A stretch of DNA of 64,000 nucleotides from Oxytricha trifallax. Taxonomy: Eukaryota > Ciliophora > Spirotrichea > Sporadotrichida > Oxytrichidae. The notes beneath the pieces are model-generated. The model was not told the DNA's origin. It searched no databases and was given only the letters and a program-made list of their open reading frames with translations. Every line of letters begins with the position of its first letter. Positions within the stretch are counted from its first letter, which is position 1. Location of the stretch: contig ARYC01000133.1 of NCBI GenBank assembly GCA_000711775.1, forward strand, positions 62,001 to 126,000, in the 5' to 3' direction. Of the stretch, positions 35,074-47,535 are shown piece by piece. The translations under genes and the position numbers were made by a program.

Positions 35074-38011
35074 ATGCTAGAATTTATCCATATATATTTA
35101 ATAGTTTTCAAATTTTTTCATTTATATCATGATTCATCTACTAAAGATTGCTCATTATAGTGGTAGCACTTTGAAATTGAATTGCAATTTGTAAGAATCT
35201 ATTGGTAAAATCCATCTTTTAATATTTTGAATTTTTAATAAAGTGAATTAATTTATATCTGGTTAAAGATGCTGTAAGCTAATACCTATAGAGGAGTACT
35301 ATTTTTAAGTTAAAAAGTATAATATAACTTCCCAAACTACATATCTAATTTATATAATATGAAGTATTTTTAAGTATACTAAGAAGATTTTGAAATTACA
35401 ATGTGCTCAGCTTCATTCCTATAACCAATTTATTAGAAAATCTAAAATTTTATTTAAAATTGGTGAAAATGCCTGCATATAAGAATGTGGCAATGCAACA
35501 GAGCACATAATTTTGAGACCGGATAGAGAAACTTTTAAAATACTACCATGGATGCCAACTCATGCTGGTGTAATGATGGGTGCCTACAACTGCGACGGCA
35601 CCCCCTATTAATATTGCCCAAGATTCCAAATTCAAGATGCAATGCAGTCACTCAAAGAAAAGTACAACATTGAAATTAAAATTGGGATAGAAATTGAATT
35701 TTTGATAATGAATCAATAGTACTCAAATTATGAAATTAAATAATTCATTAAAAATATAAAAGAGCAACTCACCTGTTGAAGAGAGTCTTTATTTGGATTC
35801 CAAATCTTTAGATTTTTACTCTTAATAATTATGTGAAATTGCGAAGCATCTTAAAGCCCTTAATACCAACATTATTTTTACATTAGTATTTTAAAATCAC
35901 AGGCATTCATAAGGAAACAGGAAGAGGGTAATTTGAAATTATACTTAGTTACGGCCCAGTGCTTGAAATTCTGGACAAGTATTTCTTGGCTAGAGAAGTA
36001 ATCAACAATGTGCTAAGTAAGCATAATCTAATCGCTTCGTTTATTCCATTTGTGTCACATGACACTTGTAGTGGAGCTCATGTCCACTTAAGTTTGTGGA
36101 GAGATGGAATAAATATTTGCAAAGACATTTCAAGATAATATTAGATGAGTAATGAGTGTGAAAGTTTCATGTCTGGAATAATGGAAGCTTTACCTGCTAT
36201 GGTATCATTCAATCATTTAAATTATTGTAGGAATACATTTGAATTTGGAAAATTAATTTAAAATAAATAAATATTAAATCAAAATCGTGGCAGTTAAAGT
36301 TGGCCAATTTAAACGATCTTGGGCTCATTCGATAGGGAATTTAAAATTATCTGGACTTTACTATTGGCGGTACTATTTTATCGCATCGAGGGAGCAAGAT
36401 AACTCGACTTTAATGTGAGTGCATAATTTAATGGATTTAGAGGTTTTTAATTAAAGTCGAGTTATCTCGCTCCCTCGATGCGATAAAATAGTACCGCCAA
36501 TAGTAAAGTCCAGCTAATTTTAAATTCCCTATCGAATGAGCCCAAGATCGTTTAAATTGGCCAACTTTAACTGCCACGATTTTGATTTAATATTTATTTA
36601 TTTTAAATTAATTTTCCAAATTCAAATGTATTCCTACAATAATAGCCTCCTAAATTAACTATTAAGATTTTCAACTGATGATTTCTAGCACCTTCTGCAA
36701 ATAGTTTGAGAAGATTAAAAGATGGTTCTTTCTTAGGTTAAACAATGGGTTGGTCAATTGATTTTAAGGATGTGCCTCTCAGATACATTCCCAGGCAATA
36801 AAACTTCGAATTAAAGACTATGGATCACACAGCCAATCATTACTATACGCTTGCTGCAATACTACGCTGCGGGGAATTAGGTATTGAAAAATCTATGAAA
36901 TTAAGTAAGCCCATCAAAGAACAAGATATATAAAGTAATTAGGGGGGGGGGTCTAAGTCGGTGCAAAAATTTTTCAAAATCCTAAGTCGGTGCAAAATTT
37001 TTTTTCTCAAAAACATCAAAATCCCTAAGTTGGTGCATAATCAATTTTTGACATTATTGATATATTTTATCATCCTACCCCACATAAAAAGTATCATTAT
37101 TAACTAAAATTTATGTTTCAGCTTATGAATCGAACTCCTTCATGAGATTTCGATCATAGGACACTTATAATTTTACTGTGACAGATATTTGTTTAAGTAA
37201 AATAAAAAAATATTATTTCATATTTTAATATCTAATTAGTTAGTAAGCAACAAAGCTGTGAATTAAGAACATTATTATTATTCGCTAAATTTAATGATGT
37301 CTGGTCTTATTATAAATCAATTGCTTCAATTAATTGTCTTTTTTAAATACACTAATCAATGTGTACGAATTTTTTAATTCTAGACATCATTAAATTTAGC
37401 GAATAATAATAATGTTCTTAATTCACAGCTTTGTTGCTTACTAACTAATTAGATATTAAAATATGAAATATTATTTTTTATTTTACTTAAACAAATATCT
37501 GTCACAGTAATATTATAAGTGTCTTATGATCGAAATTTCATGAAGGAGTTTGATTCAGAAGCTGAGACATAAATTTTAGTTAATAATGATACTTTTTATG
37601 TGGGGTAGGATGATAAAATATATCAATAATGTCAAAAACTGATCATGCACCGACTTAGGGATTTTGATGTATTTGAGAAAAAAAATTTTGCACCGACTTA
37701 GGATTTTGAAAAATTTTTGCACCGACTTAGACCCCCCCGTAATTAGGATAAAGAGATAAGTTTAGCACAAGTGCCATTCAATTGGGAAAGTATAAGAGAT
37801 TAAATTTAAAATAAGGAATCTGGTAGATTTATGAAAGAGGCTTTTAGAAAGTTATCAAAAGTAATATAGATTCATAAAAACATTAGGGAGCATGATATTA
37901 ACTATTCATTATATATTAAATCATTTAATAGCTACAAATATTAAGTTGAAATTTGATTTTGCAAAAAGGTCGTTTGCAGAAGAGATTAAAATTACTACTA
38001 ATAGATATTGA
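35074..38011 (+). CDS. Glutamine-synthetase-like protein, copy 1, with two element insertions
   Basis: Homologous along its length to the next gene. Segments: LQFVRIYWQ, TEHIILRPDRETFKILPWMP, IKIGIEIEFLI (first catalytic Glu region), HKETGRGQFEI, CSGAHVHLSLW (His/Ser ATP-site region), then after an insertion LAPSANSLRRLK, VPLRYI and ELKTMDHTANHYYTLAA. It ends AEEIKITTNRY at TGA 38009-38011. The coding sequence is cut by a MITE-containing break (around 36210-36700) and by a foldback element at 36943-37738. Exact removal of the latter with one GTAATTAG copy gives DIQSNQDKEISLAQVP. A small CATT-flanked IES lies near 35870. The start is uncertain: ATG 35074 is in a long open frame but may be upstream of the true one. 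Confidence 0.75.
36222..36642. mobile_element. Palindromic MITE, copy 1 (in GS-like copy 1)
   Basis: A 421-bp near-perfect inverted repeat with ends TTATTGTAGGAATACATTTG and its complement. The arms of about 190 bp include TCGAGTTATCTCGCTCCCTC-type sequence. The same family is present at 42911-43317. Confidence 0.88.
36943..37738. mobile_element. Foldback element with G-tract ends and GTAATTAG duplication
   Basis: An approximately 800-bp near-perfect palindrome. Each end is a G run then TCTAAGTCGGTGC, followed by two more copies of CTAAGTCGGTGC-like words spaced 25-45 bp apart. The 8-bp direct repeat GTAATTAG flanks it (36935-36942, 37739-37746). It has no open frame. Removal restores the GS-like frame exactly. 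Confidence 0.88.
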
Positions 38012-38866
38012 TTAATAATAAAAATCCACAATATGTTCATCAAAAACTTAGATTCCTAATTATAATTAATTTCATTATTTGTACTGTGATTCGTCATATG
38101 AAATTGAAAAGGAGTAAATATAAGTAAATTTAGATAAATAACTATCATAATATTTTAGCAAATCCATACACACTTATCTAGTGATTTATTTTGAGTCAGA
38201 TCTGTAACACAAATTATATTTTGACTAATCTTATATTTGCATACTTCATAAACCCATTTCAATAATTTTAAGATTATGAAAGTAAGAACAATAAAATTAA
38301 CTTTTGAAATCATTTTTAGAATAAAGTTTTTAAAAATTGTTTATATGATATTGTATAAATAAAAAAATAATCAATTTCAATAACAATTTATTTATAAGTT
38401 CTATAATCGGCAAATAGAATAAACTTATTTTTAATTATTATTTTTTAAAAGAATATTAAGCATAATTTAAATGCAAATTGGTGTTAATTAGTTGAGGGAG
38501 ATATTTAAACAAAAATAAATGATAAATGATCAAAATACAGTGTGCGATCAAACTTTATAAATAGAAATTTGAATTAAGATTGATTAATTTGATATATCAT
38601 AATAAAACGTAATCAAAGCTAAACTTATTTATTATTTAAATAAAGATATTTCTAATTAATTTGTAAGGTTTATTGAAAGGTTAAAGAGTAATTTAATTAA
38701 CTGGTATCATACTATACAAAGTTGTAATCAATTAATAAGTAAATCTAATTATAAAAAATAAAAGAAATTATTTTTAGTAATTCTACTTTGATTTATATTC
38801 GCAAATTTAATATAAGTTCAATTTAAATTTTTATAATTTAAAAGAACAGGTAATTTGTGAATAGAT
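38012..38866. other. Intergenic, AT-rich
   Basis: About 850 bp between the tandem GS-like genes. No protein-like frame, repeat or RNA gene is seen. Confidence 0.6.
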
Positions 38867-40276
38867 ATGGAATACTAAGCCCCATCAGTTAATCTAGTTA
38901 GAATCTATTGGTAGATGCCAAATGGCATGCGTGCCTCTAAAATGGTTCCAATGAAGCAATATATGAAGGAAGAATTCTCAATTCATTTGTGCACTGGAGC
39001 ATTCTTCAGCCCAATTTGCTATAATTACCTCATTGAAGGATGCGGAGAGATTGATCAGCATGTTGTCATGAAGCCAGATAGATCAACTTTTAAGGTAAAG
39101 CGTCAAAATTTATACTAAAATCCTATGTTTTTATTATACTTCCATGGTGCCCTACTCAAGCAGCAGTTATGATAGATATCTATGATCATCACGACCAACC
39201 TTGGAAATTTTATATTTTTAATACTGTCCCAGATCTCTTTTGAAGAAAGCAGCAAAAGACCTAAAGGAAAAGCATGATTTAGAGTTAAAAATAGGTTTTG
39301 AAATAGAATTCGCCATTTTTAATTTAGATTTTGAACCAGTGGAGTTCAATGGCTATTGTAATTCAAACTCTCTTGACCTTTACTCTAAGATCCTAGAAGA
39401 TATTCACTTAAATCTCGAGGCATTAGATATTGAAGTACTAGTTATTCACAAGGAAACAGGATCAGGATAATATGAAATAGTACTAGGTTATGGAGAGGTG
39501 TTAGAGACATTAGACAAATACTTTATGGCAAGAGAGACTATCAAAGCAGTTCTTAGAAAGTATAGTTTACTTTGCTCTTTTATCCCAAAGAGTGGACCCA
39601 TCACTTAAAATGGTGCACATGTACATATGAGTCTATGGAAGGATGGAAAGAATAGCTTATTTAATACCAATTTAGTTGTTATATAGAACATTACTGTAGA
39701 TAAAAACAGAGAGCATCAACTAAGTGAAGTTGCTAATAGTTATATTGCAGGACTTTTGAAAGGTCTTCCAGCTTTAATCTCACTGATTGCCCCAACTTAC
39801 AATGGCATGAAGAGATTAATGCCAAGCGCAAGTGTTGGAGCTGTCATTGCCTGGGGTGTAGAGAACAAAGAAGCCCCTCTTCGATACATGGCCATGCAGA
39901 GCAACTTTGAATTAAAGACAATGGACCACACAGCTAATCATTACTATGCTTTAGCAACAATCATGAATCTAGGTAGCAACGGTATTATTGATAAATTAAC
40001 ACTTGGAGAACCTCTCCCTGCAGTCCCTAAAATGCGCGATTTCCACTTATTGCCATCTAGATGGGAGGATGTTGAAGAATATGTATAAAAAGATGCTTCA
40101 GGAACATACCTTAAGAAGTCAATAGATGAAGAGTTGCTTGACATTTTAATGAAAATGAGGAAATATGATATCGAACATTATCATATTTTTTTCATATAAC
40201 CATGGTTATTTAAAATTTACATTACTTTAAGTTGTCTTTACCAGAAGAGGTTAAGGAGTTAACTGTGAGATATTGA
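38867..40276 (+). CDS. Glutamine-synthetase-like protein, copy 2
   Basis: Glutamate-ammonia ligase fold (GlnA/FluG/lengsin type); the substrate is not certain. MEYQAPSVNLVRIYWQMP starts at 38867. Segments: LKIGFEIEFAIF, HKETGSGQYEIVLGYGEVLE, NGAHVHMSLW, YNGMKRLMPSASVGAV, ENKEAPLRYMAM and ELKTMDHTANHYYALA. It ends PEEVKELTVRY at TGA 40274-40276. Two small frame-restoring breaks are visible: one bordered by TTTTA near 39081-39135 (STFIILPWCPTQ) and one near 39215 (CPRSLLKKAAKDL). Another lies near the C-terminus. It shares gene structure and end sequences with copy 1 just upstream, so the pair is a tandem duplication, but copy 2 lacks the mobile elements. Confidence 0.82.
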
Positions 40277-40423
40277 CTATTAATATCAAATGTATTTATG
40301 AGCTCTTTAATTCACAAAGATATTTTATTTTCTCTAGTCTATTTATAGAACATCCAATTAGTGTCTATTTTCATAATTTGCTTCTTTTTAATAGCAATTT
40401 TAAATAATGAATTATTATATAAA

Positions 40424-43377
40424 ATGAAACAAAATTAAAATGATTTCATAGAGATAAAAACTCAGTCCCAAAAGTTGAATTAATCTGTGATTGGAATAAG
40501 AGATTCAAACCAAAATTTTATGCTGAGGTAAATAATTTAGACAAATTTAACATAATATAGAATAAAAAAGTCAAAGAAAGTTACTCCAAATTTAAATTCC
40601 AGCATGGTAGATCCAAGTCATTTATGATCTCTTGGGGGTGGGGAAACTATGGATAAAAATAGCAGTATAGATAATTTTAAAATGAAAAGTCAATTAACAT
40701 AGAGAAATCAAGACACCAATAATCGAGGGGAAATGAAATTGCATTCTAATATAAACATGAAAAAGAGAATTAACTAATAGCAAGAGTAGCTGTAGCAAAA
40801 TTTTGTGCTTGTATTTTTATTTAAGCAAATAATTAACGAATATGATTAAAGTTCATTAGGGAATTAAAATAAATCCAATAGGTAAAATAATCGATAGGTC
40901 ACTAATTCAAACCTTAACCCACTAATTAATGCATCTAAACCTTTGTAACTTTTAAATATTTTAATTTAATTAAATTTTATTCTAATTTTAGCTCTAAATG
41001 GGCCTCAGATTAGAATATGGAATACAGAGATGGCTCAACTCAACGTGGAAAATCTTCTCAAAGATAAAGATTGAAGTAAAATTCTAAGCCTATTCGATAA
41101 ATTGCTTAAGTTGTAAGAAAAACTCTCTATCATTTATTTTATTTAGGCTAAGAGCTAATTTCAAGATAATATAAAGAACTATATGAAGATGCAAGCAAGC
41201 AATGATGATTCATTTATTAATCTGCAAATACTTAATATTAGGTAATTATTATTAAATCTACATTTCTTATAGAAACTCAATTGAATAATCGCATTAAGAT
41301 TCATAAGTAATAATTGGAGAGGATGTCATTGAGAACCAACCAAATAATCTAGAATTTACTTAAAGAGAATAAAGAAATCATTTAACATAGGTGAACTAGA
41401 AATATTCTAAAGTTGATAATTCCTTTAATCAAAATTAAATTGACTTAAAAAAATCAATAAACAACTAAAGAATTAATCAAGCAAATATAATAATTAAGGA
41501 TAACGAAGAAATAGATGATTCTTATGAATAAAATACACATAGAATTTAGTTTCAAAAGTTATCACCAAAAAAATCAGTTAATAGATATTCAAAATCCTTA
41601 GCACGAGGAAGTAAATTACAGAGTGCTGTGAGCTAATTAATTAATAGTTTATAGGCAATACATTAAATATAGAGAATTATTAAAACTCATATTGGGAAAT
41701 ATTGCATGCAAAGAACATATGATATAGAGCTGTAATTATTACTAATTAAAATATTTTAAATAATTTAATAATACTCCAAAATTAACTCAATACATAGTTA
41801 ATTTCTTTATCATATATAAGAGTCATTTTTTCAATTTTTTATTTTTATCTTTGATTTAATTGCTTAAGTAAAGGTTTTTCTTCTGATTTTACAAAATATA
41901 TGCATCAATTTCATAAACCAAATAATTTATAATTGAGCTAATTAAATTAAAGTTATGAATGCAGCCAATATTAAGCTTAATCAACGACCCACAGAAGTTC
42001 TCATCCTTATTAATCAGTTCTAACTTAGAGACCGAACAGAAAATTGATACAGCTTGGCAATAATATTTCAAAATTTGTCGGGTAAAGCTCAAATCAACCA
42101 TTTTCCAAAAAATCTGAGCAAACTATTGAGCAATAAGTTAATCAAAATAACATTCTGAATGAAAATTTTGCATAAAAAAATTTGCCTATTAAACAGTAGC
42201 AATAAAAACAATTTGTAATATCTAATAATGCCAAAAACAAGATTAAGTTCTTTCCATAGAGTAATATAATAGTCCAGAATCAATAGTAATCTCCTAAAAA
42301 TTAAAGTTAACAGATAGCGGCTGGCAATGTAAATATTCAAATTTAAGTTATAGATAACTAACAGTATCACTATAAGCGTAGGTCTGAAGCTTCCAGTAAT
42401 TTGAGAGGATAACGAGCTTCTGAAACAACTGTCGAATCAAATGATTTCTAGGCATAACAGAAAATTCTTTCAAATTTTTCAGCAACTAATACCTCACAGA
42501 AGAACTAAGGCAACATTAGAATGAATCGAAGCAATTTAATGTCTAACTTACAAAACAAAATTACCCAAGACATGAGTTATAGATCAAATTAAATAGTTAC
42601 TTAGGCTTAAAAACTAGAGAGATACAGTACTACTGCTCGTTAGAGAAGGCGCATTATGGAATGCCAAAATATGTCACTAGAATTAAGTACAGAGAGAAAG
42701 AGTCAAATAAGGGAATCTGAACTTACAACCTATAAACCTAATAATAATCCATATGATTCCTTGAATATGAAGCAAACTGGTCTCTTTGGGAACATAGATT
42801 TAGAAGAGATGCATCATTTAAAGGTTAAGTAATACTTGCAATTGAAGAGTGTAGAATAGAAAACTTTATTTGATATGATAGAGAGTAAGTTTTATGAAGA
42901 CTAGTTTATTATCGCAGGAATACATTCGAAATTGGGGAAATATGATTAATTAAATTAATAATAAATCAAAATCGTGGCACTTAAAGTTGGACAATTTTAA
43001 AGATTTTGAGCTTATTCGATAGAAAATTCAAAATTAGCTCGACTTTTTGATTGGCGATACTATTTTATTGCATCACTGGAGCTTCACTTTAATGTGGGGG
43101 GTAAAATTTATTGAATTTAGAGGCGTTTAATTAAAGTTGAGTTATCACGCTCCAGGGATGTGATAAAACAGTACCGCCAATCAAAAAGTCCAGCTAATTC
43201 TAAATTTTCTATCGAATGAGCAGAAGATTGTTAAAATTGCCAACTTTAACAGCACGATTTGATTTATTATTAATTTAATTATTTATATTTTCCCAATTTC
43301 GAATGTATTCCTACAATATTGATAATGATAATCTCACTGTATTACCAATTGACTCTGAATTAGATTTAGATGATTGA
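40424..43377 (+). CDS. Hypothetical Gln/Asn-rich protein, MITE-interrupted
   Basis: Not recognised. MKQNQNDFIEIKTQSQK starts at 40424 and a GT-AG intron follows near 40528. Most of the protein is Gln/Asn/Ser rich with short coils (TQLNNRIKIHKQQLERM; RRRIMECQNMSLELSTERKS). An AT-rich break at about 41700-41890 is probably IES. Near the 3' end, MITE copy 2 (42911-43317) sits in the frame; removing it with one ATT copy gives FYEDQFIDNDNLTVLP and a stop at TGA 43375-43377. That 41-43 kb forms a single gene is inferred from continuing frames. Confidence 0.6.
42911..43317. mobile_element. Palindromic MITE, copy 2
   Basis: The same family as 36222-36642 (ends ATcGcAGGAATACATTCG / CCTACAAT, shared arm sequences AAATCAAAATCGTGGCA and ATTGGCGGTACTATTTTAT-like). 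It is flanked by ATT on both sides (42908-42910, 43318-43320). The arms are less perfect than in copy 1, suggesting greater age. Confidence 0.87.
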
Positions 43378-43439
43378 GTTTACTTAACTTTTACTAATTT
43401 ATGCGAATTAGAGAAATTATCGTAAAATATAATATATCG

Positions 43440-46400
43440 TAATTCAATATAATTTTAATTCTTATTTCATATTTATACTCTCTTCTTAATTCTCTTTCTG
43501 GTCTCTTCATCCCCTTCCTTTTTTAATATAGATTTCTTGCCCTATCTTTCTTCTCTTTCTCTTGACTTACTTCTAGAAATTTTTTAAGATTTGTCATCCA
43601 ATCCCTGATCTTCTTAATTTTATACCCTTACTCTTGTTCTGTTTCCCTTTTGAGAGCCCATTTAATAAGGATTCTCATTATATTCTAAATCTTGCTTTTA
43701 ATTAATGATTTTATTATTGTATTATGACTCCAAAAGCCTTTATCTATCATTATTGACTATTTATTATTGTAGCCTTTATTAACTCTCTTTGATCTACTCT
43801 ATTAATTTAATATCACCCTCTGGCATCTTTTATGATCTAAGCATCTGTTACTCATTTTTATTAATATGGGGCTCGTCTAAAAGTCTGCTGTGAAAATTTT
43901 AAGGAACCAAGCCACCTCGTTTAGCCTCTTCATCAATAATTTACTTTGATCTAACATCAATATAAAGCTGCTTGAAAGCATCTGGATCTACATCTCGTTA
44001 ATTTAAACTTGCTTAATATTCCTCTCTTGAAATGTAAGTGTCAAAGTAATTTTATGATAAATCGTTGTCTATTGATTCTACCAGCATCTGATCATGCTTT
44101 CTTAAAATGTAAAATTTCCCTTGCGTCTGACTTAAATGCACTGCACTAAGAGAATCATTTTTCTTCAAATTAAATGTTCCAACAAGTTCAATAACAAGAA
44201 AAATTAAAAAGTTTTGCTTAGCTTTAGTCTTCTAAATACAATTTGTAAACTTAGACCTTGCCTTGATTATAATGAAAGAATATGAGCTCATCTTTGCTAA
44301 TCTTATTTGACTTAAATCTACTTGGTTTAACTTCACTTGGTATAACTCCTAAATTTTGGATGGCTGCTATGCTTTCTTTTAACTAATCCCCTGCTTATGT
44401 TTCCAACATTGGCCTAGTTATATTAGTGTGGCTAGATGATATTAGAGAAGAAGTTGAAGTGGCATTTTTATTTTGAAAAAGAGAAGGGAGCGAAGCTGAA
44501 GAACCCAAGTTCCCACGTTTTTTAGTGTTTTCTTTGGCTTTATCAAGTTTAATACTCATTTTCATCCTATTACTTTTGTTTTATCTTGCTACTGTACTAT
44601 CAAGTAAAGGAATGCCATTTTTAGATTCAACTAAATCATCAGCTCTAAGTTACGAACTGTTCAAATTGGTACTATTAGGATTATCTTAAGCAGTGAATTG
44701 ATGTTATGATTTTCTGTTAGACTCATCCAGCAGTCTTTACTCAAAGTCTTATTTCTCTACTTCTTGCTTAGAAGCAAGCATTCTCTAAATAAGTTACTCT
44801 TCTTAAGTTAATTCAAGATTTTAATCAGCATAATTCTTAAAATTATTACTGTTTAAATTTAGCTTAGAATCTTATCCTCCTACTAATAGCAAACTAAATG
44901 TGTGGAAAATGTTAAGAAATGGAAACTAATCTGATAGCTTTACATTCATAACTTCCCAGGCATCATCTTTTGTGTCATACCTTTCTATTATCAATTTTTC
45001 ATCTTTATTAATGGTCCCTCCATAAACGTAAATAAATTATGAGTCTAGATGTGAACATGCGAAAAATTCACTTCTTTCTATAAACATAGATTAGCATCAC
45101 CTCCATTAAGTAGAAAGCTTCATGTCATAAGCTTCAACTATTTTTATTGGGGCATTCCCTCGATTACTTAAACCTCCTATAGCGTAAATAGACCCATGGC
45201 ATTCAATCAATTAATGTTTGAATCTCGCAATAGACATGTCTTCAAGATTCTCAATTTTAAAAGTGCGAGTATCAAAAAGTAAAGCCTATGAAACATATTA
45301 ATTATCTTCATTAAAACTGATTCCTCCACTCAAACAAACTTAGCCATTTTTCAAGTCGCAAATAGTTGGAAATTTACTAAATAAGTACTGACTAATATCC
45401 ATATCTGGGGGGGGGAAGTTTCCTGCCCCTTACATAAAAATATGTAATTGTTATAATTTTCAAAGAATATTTGTTCTGACCGAGACCCCTCCTCCCCCCC
45501 CTCAGCCGAGACCTCCCCTCTTCCCCTCAGCCGAGACCCCCTCCCCCCCTCACTTTATTGTAATTTTTTGATAAACTTATTTTTTACTCAAATTAAATTT
45601 CTTGCCCTGCGGGCTGCTATTACCATTATATATATAAATTGATATCTTTCACTAAATCCGCGACCTTTTGACAACATGCTCTCATAGGGAAATAATTATA
45701 ATTACATTCCTTTTGACTTTCATTAGTAATAATATAATTTTCATTGACACACAATAATATGATAAAAATTTCTTACAACTTAAATCACTTCCATTCGACT
45801 AAATATTAACAATTAATATAATAATTTTCCCAATAATTTTTCTTCTCTTTATTTCATTATAAACTTTTTTAAAATTATTTTTATTTTATATAGTTAATTA
45901 CAAATAAAATCTTTTTTTATTCATTAATGTATTTTTATGGTAATCAAAAACATAAGAAATTAATTAGAACTTTTCCAAAATAAGCTTAACCAAAAAGATT
46001 TTATTTGTAATTAGCTATATAAAATAAAAATAATTTTAAAAAAGTTTATAATGAAATAAAGAGAAGAAAAATTATTGGGAAAATTATTATATTAATTGTT
46101 AAATTATTTAGTCGGAATGGAAGTGATTTAAGTTGTAAGAAATTTTTATCATATTATTGTGTGTCAATGAAAATTATATTATTACTAATGAAAGTCAAAA
46201 GGAATGTAATTATAATTATTTCCCTATGAGAGCATGTTGTCAAAAGGTCGCGGATTTAGTGAAAGATATCAATTTATATATATAATGGTAATAGCAGCCC
46301 GCAGGGCAAGAAATTTAATTTGAGTAAAAAATAAGTTTATCAAAAAATTACAATAAAGTGAGGGGGGGAGGGGGTCTCGGCTGAGGGGAGGAGGGGGTCT

Positions 46401-47252
46401 CGGCTGAGGGGAAGAGGGGGGGTCTCGGTCAGAACAAATATTAATCATCAATTATGATATATTTATTTTTAATTTAGCTTCAAATATCATTTCTGCCTTG
46501 ATAAAAAATTTACATTTTAATGAAAATCACATTAATTATTAATAAAAAACAATTATTTTACCCTTGTTTATAAAATATTTATTGATAAAGAATAATTATG
46601 TATCTTGAAAATTATATATTAATAAAAGTTCTTTAGTACATGGTTGTGGTAAATGAAATTAAAATTTATTTATTTCCAATATTTTTATTACCAAACAAAT
46701 AAGTTTAATGTTGGGGGCAGAAAACTCCCCCCCCCCATTTACTAAACCCACTTATTTTTGAAGTTATATTTTATCAGCAGATATTCATTGATAATTATTC
46801 GCATCTCATCTGATTATTCATCTTTCAACATGTTTTAATGCTTTCTTTTGATTTTTTATAATTCTTCCACATCCCCATACATAGCTGTTTCCGTGGCTGC
46901 TTTATTTTTAGTATATCTATTTTGGAAGTTAAAAAGAGTATCATATTTATTGTAGTCTTTTCTCTAAATCATAATGGCTAAATTTTTAAGTTTAGGGTGA
47001 CTTTAAGAACTCTTATCTGTTTTTTAAACTGCTGCTCTTCTTTTCAAAACTTCAGCAAGAGTTGATTTTTGAACTGAAATGCTATCTGTAAAACTTTAAA
47101 ATTTATAAATAAAATTTAATAAAATAAAGTCTTAAACTCTTTATTGATTCCCGAGGGTTTTCAAATAGGGGAACATCTTCTTATTCCTTCAGTGATTTTT
47201 GGAGTTAATATTTATCTTTTTATTATTACTATTGAGCTTCTGATGTAAACAT
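43440..47252 (-). CDS. Kelch-repeat protein, interrupted by a foldback element
   Basis: Probable beta-propeller protein. ATG 47252-47250 starts MFTSEAQ with a Gln run, then a coil (STLAEVLKRRAAVQ). The frame meets the G-tract element at 46737. It resumes beyond it with MDISQYLFSKFPTICDLKNG and kelch-type units (VCLSGGISFNED; GSIYAIGGLSNRGNA; QFIYVYGGTINKDEK with DAWEVM). The direct repeat ATGG (plus-strand CCAT at 45399-45402 and 46735-46738) lets the two parts join in frame. A 5-bp AGTTT-flanked IES near 47100-47150 joins IKSF to TDSISVQK. The C-terminal ~400 residues are Lys/Ser rich; the exact stop near 43440 is uncertain. Confidence 0.7.
45407..46736. mobile_element. Nested foldback element with G-tract/AAGTTTCCTGC ends
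   Basis: The outer ends are G9 then AAGTTTCCTGCCCC on the left, and mirrored GGGGGCAGAAAACT then C10 on the right. These are the same end type as the helicase element at 4701-7485. The interior is a separate palindrome (45466-46442). It has no coding capacity, so it may be a non-autonomous relative (inference). Confidence 0.82.
45466..46442. repeat. Inner palindrome with GC-rich iterons
   Basis: A near-perfect inverted repeat of about 480-bp arms. The outer end of each arm carries two or three copies of a CTCAGCCGAGACC-type word set in C/T-rich (or G/A-rich) DNA, unusual in this AT-rich window. Confidence 0.85.
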
Positions 47253-47535
47253 TTAAACTTAATTATTTCTTGATGAATTAAATAAACATTAAGGAATATC
47301 AAATTAAAAGTATTGAAATTATAAATGGAGTCATATCACGAAACTCATAAAAAGGTTTAAGTTATCAATTTGTTAAAAATAATAACTAAGATTGCTGAGC
47401 TCAACTTATTTTATTTAAAACAAGTGCCTTTATTAAACCTTAAAAAATAGTAAAATTATTAAAATTTTATCAACTTTTTATGATTATAAAATCATCATAA
47501 ATTACATAACAAAAAATGATTATCTGCCAAGAATT

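Noticed and set aside
36222..37738. CRISPR-like or Cas-type repeat array
   Set aside because: The repeats are inverted arms of foldback elements, not regularly spaced direct repeats with spacers.
46269..46451. Proline-rich minus-strand protein
   Set aside because: Produced by the C/G-rich iterons of the palindrome; no start context and no conserved sequence.
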